DNA from: an uncultured Rhodospirillaceae bacterium
Lineage (GTDB): Bacteria > Pseudomonadota > Alphaproteobacteria > CAAGCB01 > CAG-977
Direction: 5' to 3'
Length of the DNA: 64,000 nucleotides
Assembly: GCA_900550445.1 (NCBI GenBank)
Contig: URSF01000005.1
Span: forward strand, 1-64,000
The notes below the pieces were generated by a model that searched no databases, was not told the origin of the DNA, and saw only the letters and a list, made by a program, of their open reading frames with translations. This document shows positions 57,919 to 64,000 of the stretch, piece after piece. Position numbers and translations under genes: made by a program. Numbering within the stretch: position 1 is the stretch's first letter; each line of letters starts with the position of its first letter.

Positions 57919-58275
57919 ATGCTGTTAAACGAAATTCCTTCACCGGCGTTTGCGGTCAACAAAGACGGTAAAGTAACGGTTTTTTTGCCGGAATTGGCCG
58001 GAGAGGCGGAAAAACCGGAAATCAGTTATTTGTTTGAACATTCTCTGTTCTTTAAAAGGACTTCTGATTCCGGCTGCGCCATAACAGGTGTGTCTGACGA
58101 AATTATAGATTATCTGCGCACGGCTGAAAAATGTCTGGTCGTTGAAATAGATTTAGATAAAGTCGTTGATCTTGACGAAGGTAAGATTACGGATCCGGCC
58201 GGCGTTTTCAAGCGTTATTATGAAGCGGTGATCGACAAAGAATCATTTGCCGAAAAAGCGGTAGATGCGATTTAA
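57919..58275 (+). CDS. Small acidic protein, module member S2
   Basis: 118 residues, close paralogue of S1 at 56044 (about 70 percent of positions look the same by eye). ACGGGAGG precedes the ATG. 'DLDKVVDLDEGKITDPAGVFKRYYEAVIDKESFAEKAVDAI' is the conserved end. It lies between L1 and L2 with gaps of 23 and 26 bases, so it is co-transcribed with them. Function unknown. Confidence 0.65.
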   Translation: MLLNEIPSPAFAVNKDGKVTVFLPELAGEAEKPEISYLFEHSLFFKRTSDSGCAITGVSDEIIDYLRTAEKCLVVEIDLDKVVDLDEGKITDPAGVFKRYYEAVIDKESFAEKAVDAI

Positions 58276-58301
58276 AAGATCATAAAAGGAAAGGGCGGCC
58301 G

Positions 58302-59456
58302 ATGACAAATGTTGCGGCATTCTATCTTCTCAGCAGAAACGGAGCTTTCAAAAGGTTGTTTTCGGGGGAAGGAAACGGCGGCGGAGAACTGAATTACGCG
58401 GAACGTTATGATTCTATGCCAAACGGCGGGGATAAGGTTTTGGAATCTTATTTGTCCGGCCACTGCAAAATGAGCCTGTCCGGTTTTTCAAACGTTTCCA
58501 ATATATGGGGTGATACTTTTCGCGCGAATTTAGACGGGAATCTGCCGAAATACAAGCAATACGCCGAAAAACAGCTGGAAATGATCGAACCGCCGTCCTT
58601 TTTGGAAAAAATGATGGTTATCAACAAAGCCGCAGCCAATACAAAGCTGGGTAAAATCGCGGGAAAAGCAACATTGGGGGCTGTTCCGGTCGCTTTGACG
58701 ATAACCGCTTTGTCGGCCAGAGCGTACGGAGCCAGCCGGCATTTCGTTATGGATAAATTAAATCTGCATCAATCTGATAAAAAGTCTTTTTCCCGGCGTT
58801 TGGCGGAAATTAAAAACCGTGAAGGATATAAAGGCGATTTAAAAAAGATTGCAAAATTGGAAACGTTACGGGAAAAAAGCTCTGTCCGGGCGCGTATGCT
58901 GCGGCCGGGACACACCCAAAAAAATGCGGCCGACGCAGAAAATAAGCTGCTTTCAAAGAATGCTCTGCTTGACGCCTATATGAATTTAGACTGGCAAATC
59001 AGCGCGCAGGGAACGGCCGAAGGTGTAGTCGGTCGGCTTCGCGATGAAAACGGAACAATTTTTTGGAATATGTCAGTTGCGGAACCGATCGCGAAAAAGC
59101 TGAATCAAAATCCGTTAAAAGCATCTGATTTAAAAGAAGATTTGGCACATCTGCAAAAAACGGTCGAAATGATAGATCCGTTGACAAAAACGGAATTAAA
59201 GCTGATCAGGCGCATGGAGCGGCTGAAAAAAGCGGAAGATAACAAATTTATCGGCTCACCCGTGTTAAAAATGATTGATAAATCCGTTGAATTAAGCTTG
59301 GCGCTTTATTCTTCCAAAAACAAGGAAGGCAAAGAGCGAAAAGGAACAAAAGGATTTATGGCGCGCATGATTGAAGTTCAAAAACGCAGCGATACGGAAA
59401 GACGTTTGAATAAAATGCGCTCTTTGGAAAAGAAACTGAAAGCCGGCGGCAGATAA
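58302..59456 (+). CDS. Large module protein L2, function unknown
   Basis: 384 residues, paralogue of L1 at 56564 but shorter before the first motif. 'LEMIEPPSFLEKMMVINKA' at 92-110, hydrophobic 'GKATLGAVPVALTITALSARAYGASRHFVMDKLNL', 'SFSRRLAEIKNREGYKGDLKK', a second motif as 'VEMIDPLTKTELKLI' and a Lys/Arg-rich end. The central part (roughly 190-290) differs most from L1. AAAGGAAAGGGCGG precedes the ATG. A terminator follows. Confidence 0.65.
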   Translation: MTNVAAFYLLSRNGAFKRLFSGEGNGGGELNYAERYDSMPNGGDKVLESYLSGHCKMSLSGFSNVSNIWGDTFRANLDGNLPKYKQYAEKQLEMIEPPSFLEKMMVINKAAANTKLGKIAGKATLGAVPVALTITALSARAYGASRHFVMDKLNLHQSDKKSFSRRLAEIKNREGYKGDLKKIAKLETLREKSSVRARMLRPGHTQKNAADAENKLLSKNALLDAYMNLDWQISAQGTAEGVVGRLRDENGTIFWNMSVAEPIAKKLNQNPLKASDLKEDLAHLQKTVEMIDPLTKTELKLIRRMERLKKAEDNKFIGSPVLKMIDKSVELSLALYSSKNKEGKERKGTKGFMARMIEVQKRSDTERRLNKMRSLEKKLKAGGR

Positions 59457-59461
59457 TTTTA

Positions 59462-59488
59462 AACGGGTGTTTTTTCGCCCGTTTTTTT
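59462..59488 (+). terminator. Terminator after L2
   Basis: ACGGG(TG) pairs with (CG)CCCGT around a T-rich loop, followed by seven T. Confidence 0.75.
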
Positions 59489-59517
59489 CAAAAAGAGCAG
59501 GGTATTCCGAGCACAGA

Positions 59518-59661
59518 ATGGATAAGTTTTTAAAAATAGTTTTTACTGTCGTTCTTTCGGTATTTAAACTGGGGCTTTTCTGCCGCGTGCTATATTCTTA
59601 TGGCGGCCTGTTTTATTCCTGTTTGGAAAAAAATCGTTCCGGAAGAATCAAAAACGGTTGA
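59518..59661 (+). CDS. Small membrane protein, first half of a possible frameshifted gene
   Basis: 47 residues beginning MDKFLKIVFTVVLSVFKLGLF, one membrane helix. Its frame overlaps the next ORF (59600-59839) by 62 bases, and a run of seven A near 59628 is where a shift of one base would join the two into about 108 residues with two membrane helices. No strong ribosome-binding site. Confidence 0.35.
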   Translation: MDKFLKIVFTVVLSVFKLGLFCRVLYSYGGLFYSCLEKNRSGRIKNG

Positions 59662-59839
59662 ATCCGATCTTCTTTTTTTTTTGGGAATTGTCGGTATATT
59701 TTGGCTGGCGGCGTCTTTTTTTATAAAGCCGTTTTTAGAAGAAACACTGATTACTTCGCTGATGCGTCGCGTGAACGGGCAAAAAAATGATCACAAAGCA
59801 GTTATCGTCCGCACCGGTTCTGGCATGGAAAGGGATTGA
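59600..59839 (+). CDS. Small membrane protein, second half of a possible frameshifted gene
   Basis: 79 residues with one membrane helix (LLFFLGIVGIFWLAASFFI) and a basic tail 'LMRRVNGQKNDHKA'. It may be a gene of its own or the continuation of the frame starting at 59518. No family recognised. Confidence 0.4.
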   Translation: MAACFIPVWKKIVPEESKTVESDLLFFLGIVGIFWLAASFFIKPFLEETLITSLMRRVNGQKNDHKAVIVRTGSGMERD

Positions 59840-59862
59840 TCCCGACCGACGGAAAAGGTATT

Positions 59863-59892
59863 AAAAAAGGCGGTGTTTTTTTACCGCCTTTT
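59863..59892. terminator. Bidirectional terminator
   Basis: AAAAGGCGGT and ACCGCCTTTT around a T-run; serves both strands between converging genes. Confidence 0.8.
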
Positions 59893-59908
59893 CATTAAAA
59901 TCAATCAG

Positions 59909-60760
59909 TTAGAATTCGTATTTAACGTTAAATCCTAACGTATAAGTTCCCTGGTTGTCCGGGGAATACGGCTCTTTGATATTATTAGAGCTGGCCAGAG
60001 TATAGTCAGCCGTAACGCCTAAAGCCATATTCTGATAGATGTTCATATAACCGCCGGCAAAAAACGTCAGGTCTTTGTTGCGGACATGATCCAGCGTATC
60101 CCAGGTAAAGCGCAGGCCGACATCGGCCGTCGTCTGTTGTCCTGCCAGAATATGCAGGGCGCCTTCCACATTAAATTCGTCATATTGTTGTTCATTGCCG
60201 TAATCAATGTTGTGATAGTCAATTCGCGTGTAGGCAAAGACTTTTTCACCCGTTTCCGTTCCGGCCATTAAATACAGGTGCGTGTCTTTTTGATCTTCGT
60301 TAATAACGCCTTTCCATTTTGTAAAGTCTGTCCGTGTAACATCGGCCCCGATCTGTACGCGCCAGGCTTCGTCAATCGTATTGACCTTTGTTCCAATCGT
60401 CCACGACCAATCGCGGAAAGACGCGGCTCCTTCTTTTTTTGTCCAGTCATAAGCAAATGTCCCGTAAACGGCCCATGTTCCGGTAATGCCGTAAGTTAGC
60501 GTCTCGGATAATTCAAAATTTTTGGCGTTTTTTAAAAAACGATATCCTGTCTGAGCTTGTGGAGCGTTAATAGAAGCATCTAATTTTTCTCGAGTGTAAG
60601 ATAAATTTGTATCTGCCATAAACCCCCTTTCCGGAATGTAAAAGGGGTTGGTGATGTCGGCGTACGTACGCGTTTCGGGATAAGAGGTGTTTGCCTGTTC
60701 CTGAGCCTGTACGGAAAATGAGGCCAATGTAAAAACGGTTGCAAATAAAAGTTTTTTCAT
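59909..60760 (-). CDS. Outer membrane beta-barrel protein
   Basis: 283 residues. Signal peptide to about residue 19 (VQA before QEQ). The mature part alternates hydrophobic and polar residues in strands ('ELSETLTYGITGTWAVYGTFAYDWTKK', 'WRVQIGADVTRTDF', 'KDLTFFAGGYMNIYQNMALGVTADYTLASS') and ends 'LGFNVKYEF', with the C-terminal Phe that BAM recognises. Probably a 10-14 strand barrel; porin or adhesion role unknown. AAAGG before the ATG. Confidence 0.8.
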   Translation of the reverse strand: MKKLLFATVFTLASFSVQAQEQANTSYPETRTYADITNPFYIPERGFMADTNLSYTREKLDASINAPQAQTGYRFLKNAKNFELSETLTYGITGTWAVYGTFAYDWTKKEGAASFRDWSWTIGTKVNTIDEAWRVQIGADVTRTDFTKWKGVINEDQKDTHLYLMAGTETGEKVFAYTRIDYHNIDYGNEQQYDEFNVEGALHILAGQQTTADVGLRFTWDTLDHVRNKDLTFFAGGYMNIYQNMALGVTADYTLASSNNIKEPYSPDNQGTYTLGFNVKYEF

Positions 60761-60894
60761 AATTTTAAACCTTTCTTTTTGTCTGGACTGGCTTTTAGCA
60801 TAGATTGAAAAAATTAAGCCTTTATTGAAAACTGGAAAAACTTTTGATTTTTCGTTAAATCGGAATTACCCTGCCCAAAAAAGGGAGAAAGAAA

Positions 60895-61587
60895 ATGGGA
60901 ATGCGAAAAATAAAATTGTGGTTCAAAAAGAAAATTTACGGATACGATATGCCGGATTGCAAAAAAGCGCAGCCGTGGCAAATCAAGCCTTCGGATCGTT
61001 TTTTACTGTTGGCGCCGCATGCCGACGACGAAACGATCGGCTGCGGGGGATTTTTGTTAAAATACGGCGCGCAGTGCGACGTTGTCCTGCTGACGGACGG
61101 GCGACACGGCGATTCAGCCGTAAAACCGGCGGAAATGATTGAAATCCGTAAAAAAGAATTTGAAGAAGTTATGTCCCATTACGCCGTTAAAAACTTTAAA
61201 ATGCTGAATGTGGAAGACGGAAAACTGATTGATTGTTTCAGGGATTTCGCGACGCTGGATTTTAAAGAGTATGATTATATTTTAATGCCGCACCCGATGG
61301 ATTTTCACAAAGACCATGTCGCCGTCAGCTGTCTGTTCAAACGGTTGTGCCGCACCCGTCCGTTTACGGGCAGTGTTGTTTATTATGAAATATGGAATAC
61401 TTTATGCGCTCCGACGCATTACATTGATATTTCAGACGTCGTCAGAGAAAAGGAACGACTGATTAATCTGTATCATTCCCAGGTTAAAAATATTGATTAC
61501 GCTTCCCGTATTTTGGGATTAAATCATTACCGCGGGCTGCGTCATCATGTTGATTATGAAGAAGATTTCCAGATCGAAAAAGCATAA
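60895..61587 (+). CDS. PIG-L/LmbE family deacetylase
   Basis: 230 residues. Zinc site 'LLAPHADDETIGCGGFL' (P-H-A-D-D-E near residue 42) and 'MPHPMDFHKDHVAVS' with further ligand His residues. The family removes acetyl groups from GlcNAc-type sugars on small molecules or glycolipids. No signal peptide. GGGAG seven bases before the first ATG. The MFS gene follows 11 bases later, so they may handle one compound: made or modified here, exported there. Confidence 0.9.
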   Translation: MGMRKIKLWFKKKIYGYDMPDCKKAQPWQIKPSDRFLLLAPHADDETIGCGGFLLKYGAQCDVVLLTDGRHGDSAVKPAEMIEIRKKEFEEVMSHYAVKNFKMLNVEDGKLIDCFRDFATLDFKEYDYILMPHPMDFHKDHVAVSCLFKRLCRTRPFTGSVVYYEIWNTLCAPTHYIDISDVVREKERLINLYHSQVKNIDYASRILGLNHYRGLRHHVDYEEDFQIEKA

Positions 61588-61598
61588 CGCGGGGAAAA

Positions 61599-62996
61599 AT
61601 GCGAGCCGGTACGATTAAATGGGTCATCTTTGCGGTAACGTCGCTGGGCAACTTTATCGGAATGTTGGATTTTTCTTCCGTCAACATTGCTCTGTATAAA
61701 ATCTCGCAGGCATTTGGACTGTCTGTTTCGGCGGTGCAGTGGATCATGTTGTCGTATCAGATTATTTTAACCAGTCTTTTGACGTTTTTTGGACGGCTGG
61801 GGGATATGGTTAACCGCAGAAAATTATACACATGCGGTTTTTTGATTTTCGGTACGGGAGCCTGCTTATCCTATTTTTCGGTTAATTTCTGTATGCTGCT
61901 GTTCGCCAGAACAGTGCAGGGATTGGGCGGGTCGATTTTAATTTCAAACTCGTTCAGCATCGTTTCGTCTGTTTTTAAAGGACGCCGGCGTGGCAAGGCT
62001 TTGGGGTTTATGGGGGCGGTCACTCATCTGGCCGGTATGACGGCGCCGTCAATCAGCGGTTTTTTAATGGAAGTTTTTTCCTGGCGCGCCATATTTCTGC
62101 CCAGCTGCCTGATTTCTTTTTTGGGCGTGTTTTTGGCGGCGCGGGTTATTCCGGCAGGATATAAATTAAAGAAAGCGCCGATAGACGTTAAAGGAACCGT
62201 TTTTTTAATGGCCGGCGTGGCTTCTTTGTTGTTCATGATCGCCGAATCGCCCGCATGGGGGATCGTTTCGGCGCAAACCGGCGGTGCCGTTCTGCTGGTT
62301 GTTTTCTGTCTGTTTTTATTTGTGCGTCACGAAAACAGGACAAAAGCGCCGCTGGTCAGTTTTAATTTATTTGTTTCGCCGGCATTTTTGTTCGGCAATC
62401 TGGCTTTGATGGTTTCTTATCTGGCGATGTATCCCAATACGATTCTTTTCCCGTTTTATTCTCAGGGTGTTTTAGACAATTCGCCGTCTTTGACCGGGCT
62501 GTTGATTTTGCCGTTTTCGCTGTTCTATCTGATTACCGCCGTATCGACGGGCACTCTGAGCCCGCAGAAAAGAATGATTGCCGGCATGATACTTCTGGGG
62601 GCAGGGTTGTTTTTGTTTTCAAGAACCGGCTTGTCCACGCCTGCGGCGGCTCTGGTTCTGATGCAGATCGTTATGGGGGTCGGCAACGCTTTTTTCCAAC
62701 CGTCCGTCAATACGGCTATTTTGAACGCGACGCCCAAAGACAGCACCGGTATGGCCAGCGGTATTTTGTCCTTGTTCCGCAATACGGGAATCGCAATGGG
62801 CAGCGTCATTTCCGTCGGAATTTTTGAAACGTATAAAAATTATCTGACAGAGCAGGGAAATACGGAAAAGGAAGCTTTGCTTTCTTCTTATCACTTTGCG
62901 CTGTACTGCGGGATCGGATTTGCTTTTCTGTGTCTGATCTTTATTATAAAATCCATACGTCTGCAAAAAAACAAGCCGAAGGAGATGTCTGCATGA
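61599..62996 (+). CDS. MFS transporter, DHA2 (EmrB/QacA-like) type
   Basis: 465 residues, about fourteen membrane helices. 'FIGMLDFSSVNIALYKISQAFGLSVSAVQWIMLSYQI' is the DHA2 opening; 'GRLGDMVNRRKLYTCGFLIF' is the MFS loop motif A. 'SILISNSFSIVSSVFKGRRRGKALGF' and 'GMTAPSISGFLMEVFSWRAIF' (motif C region) follow. Proton-driven export of drugs or metabolites; substrate unknown. Its stop overlaps the htpX start (ATGA). Confidence 0.93.
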   Translation: MRAGTIKWVIFAVTSLGNFIGMLDFSSVNIALYKISQAFGLSVSAVQWIMLSYQIILTSLLTFFGRLGDMVNRRKLYTCGFLIFGTGACLSYFSVNFCMLLFARTVQGLGGSILISNSFSIVSSVFKGRRRGKALGFMGAVTHLAGMTAPSISGFLMEVFSWRAIFLPSCLISFLGVFLAARVIPAGYKLKKAPIDVKGTVFLMAGVASLLFMIAESPAWGIVSAQTGGAVLLVVFCLFLFVRHENRTKAPLVSFNLFVSPAFLFGNLALMVSYLAMYPNTILFPFYSQGVLDNSPSLTGLLILPFSLFYLITAVSTGTLSPQKRMIAGMILLGAGLFLFSRTGLSTPAAALVLMQIVMGVGNAFFQPSVNTAILNATPKDSTGMASGILSLFRNTGIAMGSVISVGIFETYKNYLTEQGNTEKEALLSSYHFALYCGIGFAFLCLIFIIKSIRLQKNKPKEMSA

Positions 62997-63955
62997 TTAA
63001 AAGAATAGGGTTGTTCTTGTGTGTAAACTTCGTCGTTTTGATGACGATCGGTTTTCTGCTGCGCGTGTTCGGCATTGACAGATGGCTGACGGCGGAAGGA
63101 ATTGATTATACGCAGCTGCTTGTTTTTTCGGCAATATTCGGTTTTGCCGGGTCTTTTATTTCGTTGATGATGTCAAAATCCATTGCGAAAATGTCGACCG
63201 GCGCCAGAACGATTACCAATCCGCAAACGCAGGAGGAAATCTGGCTGGTACGGACCGTGCGCGAATTATCTGAAGCCGCCGGCGTAAAAATGCCGGAAGT
63301 CGCCGTTTATCCGGGGTCTGCGAACGCTTTCGCTACGGGAGCTTTCAGGGACGAATCTCTGGTCGCCGTGTCGACGGGGCTGATGCAGTCCATGACGCGC
63401 GCGCAGATACGTGCCGTTCTGGCCCATGAAATGTCGCACGTCAAAAACGGCGATATGGTAACAATGACGTTGGTGCAGGGCATTTTAAACACGTTTGTTT
63501 TTTTCTTTGCCCGTGTGGCTGCCGTCTTTTTAAATTCAAGCAAAAACGATAACGAACGGCGCCGTTCCGGAGGAATAGGCTATTATTTTACGGTTCAGAT
63601 TTTTGAAATCGTTTTCGGCATTCTGGCAAGTATTATCGCCTGCGCTTTTTCCCGTCACCGCGAATACCGTGCGGACGCCGGCGCGGCGGAACTGCTGGGC
63701 GGCCCGCAGGATATGATTGAAGCGTTAAAGGCTTTGGGGACAACAGACGTCAAGCCGTTGCCGTCCGAAATGAAAGCTTTCGGCATTGTGGATCTGCCGT
63801 CCTTTTTGGAATTGTTTTCAACGCACCCGCCTTTGTCTGAGCGGATTAAAGCTTTATCCGGCGGCAATATGCCGCTTAATCCGCCTAAAAAGAAACCGAA
63901 CCCGTCCGGCGGACTGTTCGGTTCGGTTTCTTCAAACCATTCCCCGTGGAATTAG
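62993..63955 (+). CDS. htpX: Membrane protease HtpX
   Basis: 320 residues from the ATG overlapping the MFS stop. Two N-terminal membrane helices, 'PEVAVYPGSANAFATGAFRDESLVAVSTGLMQ', the zinc motif HEMSH in 'VLAHEMSHVKNGDMVTMTLVQG', two more helices, and the third ligand in 'REYRADAGAAELLG'. 'FSTHPPLSERIKAL' closes the fold. It degrades damaged inner-membrane proteins. Its stop overlaps the end of a gene on the other strand. Confidence 0.96.
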   Translation: MIKRIGLFLCVNFVVLMTIGFLLRVFGIDRWLTAEGIDYTQLLVFSAIFGFAGSFISLMMSKSIAKMSTGARTITNPQTQEEIWLVRTVRELSEAAGVKMPEVAVYPGSANAFATGAFRDESLVAVSTGLMQSMTRAQIRAVLAHEMSHVKNGDMVTMTLVQGILNTFVFFFARVAAVFLNSSKNDNERRRSGGIGYYFTVQIFEIVFGILASIIACAFSRHREYRADAGAAELLGGPQDMIEALKALGTTDVKPLPSEMKAFGIVDLPSFLELFSTHPPLSERIKALSGGNMPLNPPKKKPNPSGGLFGSVSSNHSPWN

Positions 63956-64000
63956 TCTTTTGTTATTTCGGCCAGCGTTTTGAAAACAGCCACGAACATT
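63952..64000 (-). CDS. C-terminal end of a gene running out of the window
   Basis: The minus strand from 64000 reads MFVAVFKTLAEITKD followed by TAA at 63952-63954. This looks like the last residues of a protein whose body lies beyond the window, converging on htpX. Too short to identify. Confidence 0.4.
   Translation of the reverse strand, partial: MFVAVFKTLAEITKD

Overview
The window comes from a bacterial chromosome, most likely an alphaproteobacterium living without oxygen. The alphaproteobacterial signs are a CcrM-type (GANTC) adenine methyltransferase, a PopZ/DUF2497 polar organiser between tolC and valS, a transhydrogenase split into PntAA/PntAB/PntB, and the block tatA-tatB-tatC-serS-surE. 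The anaerobic signs are a full-length pyruvate:ferredoxin oxidoreductase and the [FeFe]-hydrogenase maturation GTPase HydF. Double-membrane envelope genes (two TolC-type proteins, a beta-barrel protein, NagZ, OpgB-like enzymes) are common. A host-associated fermentative relative of the Rhodospirillales fits, but that is inference; no rRNA is present.

Layout. 1-2.4 kb is a worn intergenic region: a terminator, a decayed DUF5655 gene, an SseB-domain gene, an exact 168-bp tandem repeat carrying degenerate tRNA-like arms, and intact tRNA-Asn and tRNA-Cys. 2.5-14.6 kb holds an isoaspartyl methyltransferase-like protein, TolC, PopZ, ValS, an orphan periplasmic sensor-like protein, EamA and MATE transporters (the MATE gene has a riboswitch-like leader), an acetyltransferase, CorC and exonuclease III. 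14.7-18.6 kb is a compact operon of four secreted proteins that share one domain with an HExxH zinc-protease motif. 18.7-27.6 kb is housekeeping: Dgt, ArgS, a SPOR protein, NagZ, a site-2 protease fused in frame to TatA, TatBC, SerS, SurE. 27.5-30 kb (minus strand) ends with HydF. 30.1-33.1 kb pairs an exported protein with a TolC-like lipoprotein carrying a C-terminal cadherin/Ig-like domain; an HNH-like nuclease and the pnt operon follow.

37-43.5 kb contains a PAS protein with a degenerate GGDEF domain and a complete SUF iron-sulfur operon (sufB, sufC, sufD, sufS, a small Cys-rich protein, a SufT-like protein), which would feed the FeS enzymes seen here. 43.5-50.6 kb has an exported adenosine-deaminase-like lipoprotein, an ankyrin protein, CcrM with a hairpin over its ribosome-binding site, and two OpgB-like phosphoglycerol transferases flanking RNase HII. 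50.7-56 kb has NifJ, a lipoprotein preceded by a highly structured terminator-ended RNA, and a uridine phosphorylase-like enzyme. 56-59.5 kb carries two small and two large paralogous genes of unknown function. The rest is a beta-barrel protein, a PIG-L deacetylase, an MFS pump and HtpX.

The best candidates for undescribed biology are the HExxH operon, the structured RNA at 54.8-55.0 kb, the small/large gene module at 56-59.5 kb, the MATE leader and the protease-TatA fusion. All protein names are from motif recognition by eye, without database searches.
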